A DNA stretch of 22,365 bases, taken from positions 1 through 22,365 of the forward strand of contig CANTFK010000342.1 of assembly GCA_947646735.1 (NCBI GenBank). Reading direction: 5' to 3'. Origin of the DNA: Peronospora farinosa. Taxonomy: Eukaryota; Oomycota; Peronosporomycetes; Peronosporales; Peronosporaceae. Of this stretch, positions 6,859 to 17,040 are shown piece after piece. The position numbers and the translations under genes are program-made. Numbering within the stretch: the first letter of the stretch is position 1; each line of letters opens with the position of its first letter. Below the pieces are notes generated by a model. That model saw only the letters and a program-made list of their open reading frames with translations, had not been told where the DNA came from and did not search any database.

Positions 6859-8498
6859 TACACGGCAGCGGTCTTCGAGCCTTCCCCCCGCTTGGGCTCT
6901 AAGACAATCGGATCATTTCTACAAACAACTCCTCAGAAAACGTCCAACAATATCAAACCCGAAAAACAAATAGTAGATCCAGGCCTATATTACACTCCCT
7001 ACAAGGCAGGTGGTATCGGCCTCGTTTTCATCCCCATCGCCATTAAAATATGGCGGGTGAAATACGAACTACTGGCACCTAATCGGCCGGAGGATGTGTA
7101 TCTAACAGCGTAGGGTGTCCTGGGTTACGCATGAAGCAAAAGCCATGACCGCCATCCTGCAACGACTGAGCATGAAACACATCGTAAAGCCGTCATCCGA
7201 GCGTTATCGGGATCTATTACATGAACGCGGCTGCACATCAAAGCCAGATATCGCGCAAAAGGAGGAAATCTTTGCACGAGTACGGGATTATCTACCGAAC
7301 CTTAGATCATCATCGACCAGTTGGTGGGAAGAAAATGACTGAATTCTGCACCTCTCCGTCCCCTTCCCGGTCGGCCTCAGGGAGTTGGATTATGGCCCCA
7401 GGATAATAAAGATTTCTGGCAGACTTTTCAGTGGAGTGCAAACCCTTGGATTCTTACAATACAAGCGTCGGAGCTGTCTCGATCTAAGTATGATAGAATT
7501 GGTGATGTCTCCCTCGAACAACTCCACATCCAGCAGACTAGTCCCCAAGAATACGTCATCAGCAGCATTGGCATGGACGTCCACGATCCCCGGAATTCAC
7601 ATGCGACACTTAAAGAATGGGCGATCATAGTCTTACTTCGTCGCCGCCACTAGACGTGGGAAATCCGGTAGGGTGTCCGATCCCATTGCGGCAACGGCAT
7701 CAGCCACCATTACGCAAGCCATTTCATGGGTGATGGTCGGACCAGGCAAGGTCCGGGGCTTTTCTCTCTGTTGAATTTCATCACCCTCAGAGTTGGGAGC
7801 TCACTCAATGCCACAATGACATAACTTGGGTTTTCGACGGCGATCTGCCGCTGGTAAGAGGTAAATCGCAGGAACTCACCTAACTTGCGGAGTGCACGCT
7901 TAGCCGAAATGGGGTTGTCTTTTTTATCAATCCACAAATCCACCACGGTCCATGGTCCGCCTACGGTCCCCAATCATCGACTATTCACTTTCACAAAACA
8001 GCAAACTTTCCAGGTGACAAAGCGCTGTCTAGCACCACCGCTGAAGAAAGTCATCGATCGGCTAATCACCAAGAGCCAGACTACGCGATGGCAACGCACA
8101 GCTATAGATGTCACGCCGGCTCAGCTATGGGATCGCGGTCATGCGGTGACGGAATATCAGCTATGGACACGAATCGACACGCCACCGGACAGCTAAACTT
8201 TTGATATTAAAACCGGCCACCGGACAGCTAAACTTTTGGTACCAAAACCGGCCCCCCGGACGAATTATGCACATACCTGGAATGTGAAGGCCAAATGGAG
8301 ACCCAGGAGCATTACTTTCGGGGATGTTCCCGTGCTCAGGCAATCGAAGCCCGGCTTATCAGTCATTGGGAGAGTACACCTCAACATCCTACCCACCTAT
8401 TGGATTGGCTCGAGCACTGCGAAAACTGTAGCGTACCACGCATCTCGCCGCAAGTCACAGCAAAGTTGTTAGCCCGATACCCAGAAGACATACATTAA
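6859..8498 (+). pseudogene. LINE-type ORF2 remnant, C-terminal part
   Basis: Plus-strand frames carry YTAAVFEPSPRLG, DPGLYYTPYKAGGIGL and RVKYELLAPNRPEDVYL to a stop at 7113. After a shift comes 7115-7342 (WVTHEAKAMTAILQRLSM onwards), then further shifted segments. At 8260-8498 a zinc-knuckle-like ETQEHYFRGC occurs after two nearby cysteines, ending near PEDIH plus stop. Y-x-P-x-K-x-GGIGL and a C-terminal C/C/H/C knuckle with ET-x-x-H are hallmarks of non-LTR retrotransposon ORF2 tails. At least four frame breaks and a 35-bp tandem duplication are present. It continues the fragment at 865-1112. Confidence 0.6.
8182..8251. repeat. 35-bp tandem repeat, two full copies
   Basis: Units 8182-8216 and 8217-8251 both start CCACCGGACAGCTAAACTTTT and end AAAACCGG, followed by a partial third start (CCCCCGGAC). 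The second unit holds the palindrome TTTTGGTACCAAAA (8234-8247); the first has TTTTGATATTAAAA at the same place. The extra 35 bases break the ORF2 frame. Confidence 0.8.
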
Positions 8499-8672
8499 TT
8501 CGCCACAGCCTGGAGGACGATTTGGGAGGTCGCAGTGACCGTCATCATCACCCAAACAAAACAATGCGCTGACAGCACCGCGTGAACAGTGTTTTTCACA
8601 ATGCGAACATCCCGATGCAAGCCAGTGAAGCTTTGAGCTGGGGAAGGATTCAGCTCCAACTGGGGGCGCTCA
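8499..8672 (+). other. LINE 3' tail or flank, no gene seen
   Basis: Nothing is recognised between the last ORF2-like stop and the gypsy LTR start. Short plus-strand frames (for example IPMQASEALSWGRIQLQLG) may be further decayed ORF2. There is no poly(A) tail. Confidence 0.3.
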
Positions 8673-9762
8673 TCAACCAAGGTAAGTCCGTTACATATTA
8701 TTGACACATATATGAAGTGTCAATTAAAACCTTATTATATTTAATAATAATTGACAATATTATCTTTACTCAAAATATTGTTCTTGCAATTCCTTGAAGT
8801 CGAAGATGCCCTCTAACTGGTTGATATAGGCCAATATATCAATTAACGTGCTGGCCAATGACCGATGGACGCGCGCAATCAGTAGAGGTCAAGTTGTCAA
8901 CATACATAGTTAAAGTTTTGTATAGATAACACATGTTTAAACATAATTCTTTTTTTGTTCGATAGTTAACTATATTAAATACAAATTTTGTAAACGAGCT
9001 GCACAGCTCTTTAGCCAGAGGAAGACTTAAGGCGTATATCCTCTTTGTTCTAGAGAACTAAATAAATTTACGGCTAAACGCCTTAGTTCTAAGGAAGTAA
9101 TTAAACGACTTGATAGTCACCCTGTTCTAAGGAACTAGGAAATAGACTTTTAGTCAGCAAGAAATAAGCTTCAGGTTCAGGGAACCAACGCACAAAGTGC
9201 AAGAACAAGCTAGAAGCTTGGAGGCTCAGAGAACCAACGCACGAAGTGCACAAGAGAACAAGTCAGAACGACTTGCGATATTAAACACAAAATGATAGAT
9301 GATATTATTTATGCATTAAGACTTTATGAGTAGTCCTACTCTAAGTACCCTACACTAGATTAATTACTAAAATAGTAATTATAATATGCAGACTTTGCTA
9401 TTGGACGACGTATCGTCTAAACATCTGTGTATGATGTACTTAGTACAGCGTTATCGATTATCGAATCCTAATCGATAAGATACGGTATTACCGAATACCG
9501 TATCTTAACGCTTATACTTAATACCTCTCTAAAGAGAAATATCAAAATGCATTATGAGCAATAAAGAGAAACTTCAACCGTAAACTTTCGGAATGATGTT
9601 CCAACCTTCGTGTAACCCCGTTACAGCTTTCTTTTTCTACTCAACCCTTGTTAATAAGACTTCGTCTGTCACATGTACGTGAAGTTCTGAGACACCTGCT
9701 TTCACTGTCGTCAGTGAAGGTAGATTATGCTCTGAGAGTATAATCGGAGGGTGCCCGTTACA
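8673..9762 (+). repeat. gypsy D 5' LTR, interrupted
   Basis: It aligns by eye with the minus strand of 1598-2062. Shared stretches include CCGTTACAT-ATATTGAC, GACAATATTAT, TTGATATAGG, ACCTGCTTTCACTGTC and the GGAGGGTGC end. The first bases have drifted (TCAACCAAGGTAAGTCCGTTACAT, where the solo copy has TGTAACGGGGTGAGCCCGTTACAT), mostly by G-to-A and C-to-T changes. It ends GCCCGTTACA at 9762. Without the 637-bp insertion it is about 453 bp. Confidence 0.8.
8989..9625 (+). repeat. solo LTR nested in the gypsy D LTR
   Basis: The D LTR homology breaks after ATTAAATACA and resumes at CTTTCTTTTTC. Between them lies a 637-bp tract starting TGTAAACGAGCTGCACAGCTC and ending TGTAACCCCGTTACA. Flanks AATTT and GCTTT are a poor duplication. 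No coding frame is seen. It is crowded with dyads: 9451-9460/9469-9478 (10 bp), 9477-9489/9494-9506 (13 bp perfect) and several short ones built on GTTCT/AGAAC, GCAC/GTGC and CAAGCT/AGCTTG. Strand is not certain. Confidence 0.7.
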
Positions 9763-9764
9763 CC

Positions 9765-9780
9765 TGGTAGCCCTTCTTGG
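9765..9780 (+). other. gypsy D primer-binding site
   Basis: Two bases after the LTR comes TGGTAGCCCTTCTTGG. TGG is the complement of a tRNA CCA end, and TGGTAGC would pair with a tRNA ending GCUACCA. The same TGGTAGC stands two bases after the LTR at 20698. The tRNA cannot be named from seven bases. Confidence 0.6.
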
Positions 9781-9964
9781 TCCGTTTAACGAACACCGTA
9801 CCATCCACTATGATACCAGCGGATGGAGAACGTCATCACGCAACGCGTGATGACTCCTGCTATATGAGTGATCTCGAATGGAATGCGGTTCAGCGTATGG
9901 CTAAAACCATCGGCAACCCTGCCGTTGGCGCTATGTTGCTATCTTTTAACAGAGACGAAACAAC

Positions 9965-10920
9965 ATGCAACCATTGCCAAGTTTACAAAATGAACTTGAC
10001 GAAGTCGTTGAAAAGCTCATCTTGCTACAGGAGCAAGGTTCTCGACAGGTAGAATTGTGGAGAGAACAAGGCACTAAACAAGATGGCTTGTTGATGTAGC
10101 AGGGTTCTCAACAGTCTGAACTGTTAAGACAACAGCAGGGCTTATGCTGCTGATGCCGGGCCGACGCATATAAATCGACTTGAGCCCTTGAAGATTGATG
10201 TCTCCAAGCACAAGACACTCCTTGTTGAGATGGTTCGTCGAAATCGACGATTCCATTGAGGCGACGAGCCTCGATAACGATGCGATTAAGGTCAACTTCG
10301 CGATTTCGAGATTGACTGGACGTGCCTAATCTTGGGCCTTAGGACGCAAGCTGCATGACCCATACGCTTTTTCCAACGTATGAAGTCGTCCAGGCCCGGC
10401 TCGAACACACATTTAAACCGCCTCGCGCCAAATATAGGGCTTGGGCTGAGCTCCTGGACCTAAAACAAGATAAGCGTGATATACACGCTTACGCCCAGCA
10501 AGTACGATACTTTAATATTTGTATCGTGCTTTCACCAATAGATGAACACACGCAGGATACTGTGTTCATCAAGGGTCTGAAGTGTGGTCCCGTCACGACC
10601 CATCTGTTCCGCTTGGAACTAAAATCGCTGGATCAAGCGATCTCTGCAGCGGAACAGGAGGACTTTAGCCTACAACAGGCTCACGTCCACTCGGGGTCCT
10701 ATCGTCCACCGAGACGACAGGAGGGCGGAGGTCCAGAACCAATGGATCTCTCCTGTGTAGAGAGCAAGCGACCTCGCTCTCCAGGGTACAAGCGATAGCA
10801 AAAGTGCATATCGCTGTCAGAAGTTGAGACACTACGCTTATGAGTGTAGCGCCCCACGCCCAGTGTCTCGTAAAGCTGGGAGTGATGATCGTCCGTCTGC
10901 CAAGAAGGTCAAGAGACGTG
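9965..10920 (+). pseudogene. gypsy D gag with frameshifted zinc knuckle
   Basis: The frame starts MQPLPSLQNELDEVVEKL and runs as a Gln/Glu-rich coiled-coil-like stretch to TAG at 10097-10099, where CAG (Gln, as in the repeated Q-x-G-S pattern) is expected. After more breaks, 10355-10798 is open and contains the retrotransposon gag core (FPTYEVVQARLEHTFKPP, AYAQQVRYFN, DEHTQDTVFIKGL) and GGPEPMDLS. The zinc knuckle lies at 10805-10847: it spans 43 bases instead of 42, so an extra A after TGC puts the first Cys out of frame (C|YRC, then QKL, H, C). Gag would form the particle and bind RNA. Confidence 0.85.
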
Positions 10921-11632
10921 GGTCCCACGTTGCGGCGACTATCGCAACGACGTGGTGGACCATATAAAAACGGTCGGGGTCTGTAGGGGCGGAGCGCCCT
11001 ACTGATCCAGATACGTCAAGAGAGTTCGCGGGACTCTTGACGAAGGTTGTTCAATACACAGTCACTGTGTGTTGCCGCTCCAAGTGATGAGGTATCCCTC
11101 ATCACATTGAAGATCGAAGTGGCAAAGAACATGTCACTTCGCGCCCTAGGTGATTGTGAGTCGTCATACAACTTTTTTGACGCCATTTACTAAATAATCG
11201 TTGGCTCAAATATGTTGAGCGCGAGACCCCTCCAACGAGGATGACGGTGCGCCTTGCAACTGGCGCATCTGTAACAGTAAAGAAACATGTAGTGGGAATT
11301 CACTACACGCTTGAAGGCAAAAAGTGCGATGATGATTTCATCGTACTTGATCTAGAAAACAAATTCAATGTCATCCTAGATTCTATGGCTTAGAAGGTAC
11401 AAGCCATAAGACAGCTGGCCGCATCGAACCGTGAAGATGTCTGTAGCTTTTTCATCAGATGGCTATCTGATGAACATCTTGGAGAGTTCACTAGCGTGTG
11501 AATGAATTACGAGTGAGTGCGATGGCCTCACTCGTATACTGTCGTTAGCACGATTGCAGAAGGATAAAGTGAGACATACAGTCTTACTGTGTAGTAAGCT
11601 GCCGGCGGCTGTGCACAAGCACAGGCAGCGCC
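10921..11632 (+). pseudogene. gypsy D protease and start of linker
   Basis: A plus-strand frame gives ALGDCESSYNFF near 11146-11181, where a gypsy retropepsin would have D-x-G-A-S-x-N-F, so the active-site Gly-Ala is replaced by Glu-Ser. The body follows: MTVRLATGASVTVKKHVVG, then YTLEGKKCDDDFIVLDL and NKFNVIL, typical of this protease. After a stop at about 11391-11393 the linker is poorly readable, ending AAGGCAQAQAA at 11632. The enzyme is certainly inactive. Many stops occur between 10960 and 11150. Confidence 0.75.
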
Positions 11633-11949
11633 TGTAATGGGATAAGGACCCGTTACCGTCTCACACTATAGGGGCGTTGAGGAAGCGCCCTTAATTAACT
11701 CGTAAATATAACTCTGTTTTATTTTTGTTTACTTTTAATTCGCAGTAAGTGCGAATATGTTCCCTAGCTCATGGGAACCACTCAATGTGGAAGTCAATTT
11801 ATTATTGGCTAATTATTGGGTCTGGCACCCCAATAATAAACTAATAATAAAATGACGCGCAGCATCCGATATCGGATACTGTCTTATGCCTACTTATGTA
11901 ATTATATACTATTCCTGTAACTACTTGTGTAGAAGGTTGCCCCATTACA
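11633..11949 (-). repeat. gypsy 317-bp LTR, 3' LTR of E (inverted partner of 20382-20698)
   Basis: On the minus strand it starts TGTAATGGGGCAACC and ends CCCATTACA. A polypurine tract precedes it, so it serves as a 3' LTR of a minus-strand element. It has the same length (317 bp) as 20382-20698 and is about 92% alike by eye, in opposite orientation. Dyads include the 14-bp palindrome ATCCGATATCGGAT at 11864-11877, GTTCCC/GGGAAC and ATTCGCA/TGCGAAT. Left flank GCGCC (11628-11632). Confidence 0.88.
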
Positions 11950-11955
11950 TCAACA

Positions 11956-11968
11956 CCCCCTTTTCTTT
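11956..11968 (-). other. gypsy E polypurine tract
   Basis: The minus strand reads AAAGAAAAGGGGG, six bases before the 3' LTR start. This is a classical plus-strand primer sequence. Confidence 0.8.
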
Positions 11969-12316
11969 AAGTTGTGCTTACTACAACGTAAGCAAATAAC
12001 ATAAAAATGAATTTAACGCCGAAAATGCAGCGACACAACCTCGGAACTGCTCAGTGACACACAACTAAACAGCATGCCCCTTGACGCGCGCGTAAGAATA
12101 TATCTGACGACAACAATAGTACGATCTGTAGGGAGCAGACACCTCGAGTCACGGACGCACACTTGATCCGATGGACGCTATAAAGTTTATCGGCGCTAAT
12201 CACCCAGAATTTCCTGAAGTCATAACGAAGCACTTCATTCGCTATTATGCCTTTAATGAAAAGTTTTAACACTGGATTCTTGATCGTGATGTCGCTCGTT
12301 CGGTCCCCAAGTGCGC
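11969..12316 (-). other. gypsy E 3' tail, no gene seen
   Basis: This lies between the end of the chromodomain frame (stop at 12317) and the purine tract. Minus-strand frames here (for example IKNPVLKLFIKGIIANEVL) resemble nothing I know. It is probably the remainder of the polyprotein tail and 3' untranslated region. Confidence 0.4.
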
Positions 12317-13000
12317 TCAATTCGATTCGCTATGGCATTTCACATAGTCGCAAAATTCCATCCATGTTTTCCCGAGCTTCATAATAAATTTTGGAATCTC
12401 TCGGGGACTCGTCGTCGTAATTCTGTTACTCGCGAGCCAATCGGCTCGAATATTGGTGATGCAATCGGCAGCATCGCTCGCGATCGCCATATTCTTTCGG
12501 GACTCATAGTCCTCGACCACGTCCGGAACATCCTGGGTCAGCGTACTCAATGGTTCCCATGTATCGTCCGCCGGAGAATATCCCAACCAGCGAGCCCTGT
12601 AATGTTTCTCGACATGGTCTTAATTGGCGCCGAGTCATTACTCGGCGCCTGGGGCTTGTGATCCTCGTGATCGACAATTTGGTCGACAATGCAGCGTCGT
12701 GCACTTGATACATTAATTAAGGGCGGAGGAGCATCACGACGGAAGACCTCTGGCGTTGACCGCCGATTCTTGCAATCGGAAGCCTGTACAGTCGAATGAT
12801 GAGCTGCGCCTACTTCACGCTGAACCCGAGGAGTCGAAGAATGCCCTACTTGATGCTCGCGAGATGGCTGAGAGAGTTCAAGATCGTGCGGATGCTGCGA
12901 CTGAGGCTGCTGAGCGGACTCGACGTGAGCAGCTGGTACTGGTTGAGCGCCTACGTCAGCTTGAGACGACTGCGTTCGGACGGCCCCAGCGGATCAAGTC
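12317..13000 (-). pseudogene. gypsy E linker and chromodomain
   Basis: Behind the integrase tail the minus strand stays open in one frame through a Gln/Ser/Pro/His-rich linker (HVESAQQPQSQHPHDLELSQ) to RRCIVDQIVDHEDHKPQ, the beginning of a chromodomain. A shift near 12600 moves to the frame with ARWLGYSPADDTWEP and LTQDVPDVVEDYE, the diagnostic W-L-G-Y-x-x-x-D-D-T-W-E-P core and end helix. The chromodomain would bind chromatin and steer integration. A plus-strand coiled-coil-looking frame over 12756-13127 is the antisense of this linker. Confidence 0.82.
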
Positions 13001-13896
13001 TGCACGCGTTCGGGCAGGACTTGGACCCAGTCGTCGTCAGCGTCGTCGTCAAGGGATGTCGGATTTTGATCCGGCACAGAAGAGCGGGGAAGATTCGAAG
13101 GGAGGTCCGCCGGTAGGTAAGCCTTGAGGCGCCCGACGCAGAAAGTCGGGTGCAAACGCATAGATGTAGGTATGTCTAGCGTGTAAGCGTCACCATGCAC
13201 CTTAACAACCCGAAATGGGCCAATATATCTTGGCGCTAACTTTTTAGCGCCCAAATTCGTCACTGAGGTGTTCGGTAATCCACTTGTTAATAACAATACT
13301 CTATCGCCTTCTCGTAATGTCAACATATTCATTCGACCACTTTTGTCTGCATTCTCCTTTTGCTAGTCGACTGCCGCTTGTAACGCATCACGCACAAAAC
13401 GCGTGATTCCTTGTCGTGGTAGCATAAATTCGATTACTGCAGCCGAACTTATTGGCGACGTATGCTCTTTTGGGTCAAAATTCGCAACGGGAGACGCGAT
13501 ATCATGCATCACGCCAGGAGTCGATATTCCGTTGGTCACAATATTACCAGTATAAGGTGCATCGGCAGCAAACTTATGCGCATCGTAATCAATCATCAAT
13601 AGTTTCGGCGCAATTCCATCGGTAGATACTCCCCCACCAAGCTTTGAGACAGGGTGCTCTGAAGCTGATAGAGCAAGTAGCGCCGGAACGCGAGGATGCC
13701 TCGCGTTGTTAACGAAAAAGGGCGTCAACTCGGTTGACACATGGACAGCATTGTTGATTGCAAACTCTGCAAGTGGAAGAAACAATCTCCATGACGAGAA
13801 CGATGTTGCATAACTGCGCAAGACATCTTCGAGCACTCTGTTCACACGCTCCGTTTGCCCATCCGTCTCTGGATAAGCCGCCGTAGACATAAGCAA
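12994..13896 (-). pseudogene. gypsy E integrase, third catalytic residue and C-terminal domain
   Basis: The 13896-13363 frame carries the catalytic Glu in AYPETDGQTERVNRVLED and the AEFAINNAVHVSTELTPFF segment that ends the core. A stop at 13363 is followed by 13332-12994, with the C-terminal module GDRVLLLTSGLPN, APRYIGPFRVVKV and DAYTLDIPTSMRLHPTF. This module helps hold DNA ends. The core start (HHCC and first two Asp) is in 14588-13905. Confidence 0.92.
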
Positions 13897-13904
13897 CCGC
13901 GTGC

Positions 13905-14588
13905 CTAATAGCTGGACGCCCAGAAAGCCGAAGTGAAACGTGGGTCACGGTCTGAAACAATAAATTCTCGCAAGCCGTGATGCCTGAAGATAAGATCAAT
14001 GAAGATCTTCGCTGTCGTCTTCGCCGTAATGTTGGCGGACACCGGAGCAAAATGCACCATTTTGATGAATCGATCCACTAGAACCAATACTCCCTTGTAT
14101 TTCTGTTCATCTGGTGAAAGTCCAAAGATAAAATCCATGCTGACCGAGCGCCAGTCTTCCGTAGAAATCGGAAGCGGACGCAATAGAGCTTGTGAAGACG
14201 GCGCGGGCTTCACACTCTGACAGGTTTCACAGGAGCGCACCCATTTCTGGATGTACTTGTACATTCGCGGCCAGAAAAATACGCGAGAAATAGCCGCAAA
14301 CGTCTTTTCGCGACCCAGGTGTCCGCCAGATGGGCTGTCTTGAAATTCATGAACCAATCGGGCTCGAAGGTCGTCATCGGCAGGGATGACTACACGCGGG
14401 GAATCCAAGACGTCCATCGTGTACGTCAGCAACGGACCGTCAAGCGCGTAACGCTTGATGTTGTCGCGTGTTGGCTTCGTCAACTTCGCGAGTAATTTTT
14501 CGCTCGGGTCCCTGAGATAGTTGATGATTCCTGCATAGAAGAAGTCATTCGCGTAGGATTCAGCGATCTGAGTTCGGATCGAAAGCAC
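13905..14588 (-). pseudogene. gypsy E integrase, zinc-binding and core part
   Basis: The 227-codon minus-strand frame shows the HHCC module (LVHEF, SGGHLGREKT, then CETCQSVK) and the first two catalytic aspartates in WRSVSMDFIFGL and FIVSDRDPRFTS. The third residue is in the next frame (13896-13363), so a shift lies at about 13900. The 5' end of the frame overlaps the end of the RNase H segment at 14599. This would be an active integrase but for the frame break. Confidence 0.92.
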
Positions 14589-15434
14589 GGGGTCGAAATC
14601 ATCGCATTGAGCCCCAGCTCAATACAACACGCACAGCTATCTTCGTTGTCATCACCATACTCCGGTTGATGACCCATATCACGCCGAGGATCGTAATCAG
14701 GACGACGAAAAAGCGCGTCAGCAAGAATAGTGTTCTTGCTAGGCTTGTAATGCACCACAAAATTATACTCGGCAAAAAATGACAGCCACCGTGCCATACG
14801 CTGGGAAAAGTGAGGACCTTTGACGGCGGTACGCAATGATGCGTGATCTGTTCAGATAGAAAACATCTTTCGCCGAGCAAATATACTCTAAACTTGATTA
14901 GCGCGTAAAGCATAGCCAAAAGTTCCTTGTCGTGTACCGGATAATTTTCTCTGCAGGTTTCATCTGTCGTAATTGAAAGCTCACGACGCGCCTCTCGACC
15001 CTCGTCATCAAATTGCATCCTATAGCAAAATTGATCGCGTCATATACGACATGAAATGGCTTGGCGTCATCAGATAGCATCAGCACTGGTGCCTCGGACA
15101 AGCCCTTCTTCACGGAGGCGAAGGCAGATTGATGTTCTGCCTTCCATAACCATACCGCGTCTTGCTTGAGCAAAGTCGATAATGGCTGAATTAGTTCAGC
15201 ATAGTCCTTCGTATACTTATGCAAGTAATTCGCCAGACCGAGCCATTGACCTAATTCAGTTTGGTTCCTGAGCGTTGGACAAGAACAGATCGATGAGATC
15301 TTCTCAGGATCAGTGCGGCCACCTTCCTTGCTGACGTAGCAACCGAGTACTGGAATCTCGGGAGCGCAGAAGACACATTTCTTCAAGTTCGCATACAATT
15401 TATTCTCGCTCATAACTTGAAATACCTGCTTCAA
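14480..15434 (-). pseudogene. gypsy E RNase H domain
   Basis: Three minus-strand frames overlap: 15434-14898, with EIPVLGCYVSKEGGRTDPEK, ELGQWLGLANYLHKYTKDY and the tethered RNase H start (HQSAFASVKKGLSEAPVL, VYDAINFAIGC); 15018-14599, with ENYPVHDKELLAMLYALIKF and YLLGER; and 14836-14480, with SQRMARWLSFFAEYNFVVHY and ILADALFRRPDYDPRRD. Together they make a full gypsy RNase H split by two indels. The catalytic Asp in VYDA is present. Confidence 0.9.
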
Positions 15435-16233
15435 GTGTCGAAGGTGTACCTCCGTAACGCTAATCTTTTTCTCAGCGCGGATGCAACAAAAATATCATCA
15501 AAGTAGCTCGGTTCAAAATCGCGAAGCGGACGAAGTACTTGTGTCACCATCCGAATGAACGTAGCTGGGGCGTTCTTAAGACCTTGTGGAATGACTAGAC
15601 ACTACCAAAGCATCCCGTTTGGGGTGCTGACCGCAGTGAACGGAATGTCACTGTCTCTCATTATGACCTGATAAAAACTGTCTGTCAGATCTATGGCGCT
15701 GTAGATCTCGCTCCCGGACATGGAATTGAATACCATGTCTTTTCGAGGGATAGGCGTTTGAGCCGGGATCGTTGCATCATCCAGCTTGTTGAAGAATGAA
15801 CAATGCGCCAACTGCCGGTGGCTTTCTTCACACAGAATTTCGGGCTCGAATGTGGCACGATAATCTCGAAAACATGGCCAGCCTTACGGCGACCCTCGAA
15901 GAATATATTAATAGCTATGACTAGATAATGCGGTAACGGCCACTGCCGTGTACTGTAATACTTCGATCCTGGCACGAGATCTATCTCTTGCCGCACTCCA
16001 CGATCCGCTGGAAGCTCAGCTAAAATTTTCTTCAGAAAATTATCGGCGTACTCACGGATGATAGACAGGGTTGCCCGAAGCACGAAGAGTATCCCAACAA
16101 TGTGCCGACAAGCGTTCTTCGCGCGCTGATTTATGCTCGGCGCTCTCCGGGCTAGCCTCCAGAATTTGCTCGCTGGCTGCTTCGGTGGCTGAAACGATGC
16201 ACACTTGCTCGATGTCGCCGGCCTTGAGGTCAT
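15435..16233 (-). pseudogene. gypsy E reverse transcriptase domain
   Basis: Minus-strand pieces in order: QEIDLVPGSKYYSTRQWPLP, VPHSSPKFCVKKATGSWRIV (16233-15691), then FNKLDDATIPAQTPIPRKDM and IYSAIDLTDSFYQVIMRDSD (15811-15602), a stop at 15602, LVIPQGLKNAPATFIRMV, and the active site YFDD at 15494-15505 followed by IFVAS. The first catalytic Asp is in AIDLTD. At least two frameshifts and a stop occur. The sequence just upstream (IIREYADNFLKKILAELPAD) is the usual lead-in. Confidence 0.92.
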
Positions 16234-16420
16234 GAAGAAAGTAGTTTATATGAAAGTTCTAATAAAGATGTACTATCTGCAGCATGCACGGTGGGCTAGC
16301 TACCTCAATGTAGCGGCCACGATGTGGGGATCCCTCCACAAATTCAAGTGCACATATAATTTCCGTCACTGTGGAATCATCTGCATCAGCTTTTTGACGT
16401 ATATGTCGTCGTCTCGATGA

Positions 16421-17040
16421 TCAGCGTATCTTTTTTTCTTGCTTTTTCTCTTGCGCTCTCGAGCCCCTGCTAGAGACTGGCACGTCGCTATCACAGGAGG
16501 ATGATGTTATTCCCCCCCCCTCTGTACAAGAAAGCTCTGTCTCCACCACGTCGGTCTCATGCGGATCCATATTCCGCCCATTCTCGTCAATTAAAGGCGG
16601 GAGCTCGTCGTCGACCACCTCGTAATTGATCGGGAGCTTCTGCTCGATCGCCCGATGTGCTTGTTTGCGATAGCACCTGCTCTACCGCCTAGAAATTGAT
16701 CAGGAGCCCCTTCTTGTCCAATGTGCTTGTACGCAATAGCCCCAGCTCGACCGGCTCGTTGAGAATCGGAAACCCTTGTTCGACCAATGTATGTGTATGC
16801 GGGAAACGCTGTTCGACCGCCTCGCTGTATATTAGAAACCTCTGTTCGACCGATGTCTATGTCTGCGGGAAACGCTGCTCGACCGCCTCGTTCTGTGGCT
16901 CCATAAGTGTGATAAACATACTGCGCACAGAGCGCCATCGCTCTCTCTATGATGACTCTAGTCGTGACGATTTCTTTCATGAGCCTGACGTGAGGCTAAT
17001 CGTATGATGCGACGAACGAAAAGTGAACACTTCACTGACG
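16421..17040 (-). pseudogene. gypsy E protease-RT linker with four 66-bp repeats
   Basis: The minus-strand frame 16980-16591 contains four 22-residue units of the type GGRTAFPAYTYIGRTRVSDSQ, with later units GRAGAIAYKHIG. It continues after a shift into an acidic/Ser-rich segment (16618-16421, VDDELPPLIDENGRNMDP). No known domain is recognised. Position is between protease 2 and RT. Function is unknown. Confidence 0.6.
16620..16905 (-). repeat. 66-bp tandem repeat, four copies
   Basis: The anchor G(C/T)TC(T/G)ACCG recurs at 16679, 16745, 16811 and 16877, exactly 66 bases apart, so every unit keeps the frame (22 codons). The two units nearest the protease (right) resemble each other most, as do the two nearest RT. 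Confidence 0.88.

Larger units (their letters stand above)
8673..11632 (+). mobile_element. gypsy element D, 5' half (LTR, PBS, gag, protease)
   Basis: A plus-strand Ty3/gypsy copy with 5' LTR 8673-9762 (with a nested LTR), primer site at 9765, gag from 9965, and protease to about 11400, ending at 11632 where a foreign LTR begins. The last in-frame residues are AAGGCAQAQAA. The continuation (VHHSNKSSG) is found on the minus strand at 20370-20344, so its linker and RT are fragment F at 19400-20381. All coding parts are broken. Its LTR is the same family as the solo LTR at 1598-2062. Confidence 0.85.

Noticed and set aside
9777..10052. Plus-strand frame of 91 codons after the D primer site
   Set aside because: It has no gag features. 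The frame starting at 9965 fits gag better, and this stretch is best read as the leader of the element.
12756..13127. Plus-strand frame of 123 codons that looks like a Glu/Ala/Arg-rich coiled coil
   Set aside because: The minus strand over the same bases is open and codes the Gln/Pro/Ser-rich linker leading directly into the chromodomain of element E. Antisense of such a linker naturally reads as a charged helix.
16620..16905. Regularly spaced repeats, considered as a CRISPR-like array
   Set aside because: The units are adjacent 66-bp tandem copies inside a polyprotein frame, with no unique spacers. The context is a eukaryotic retroelement.
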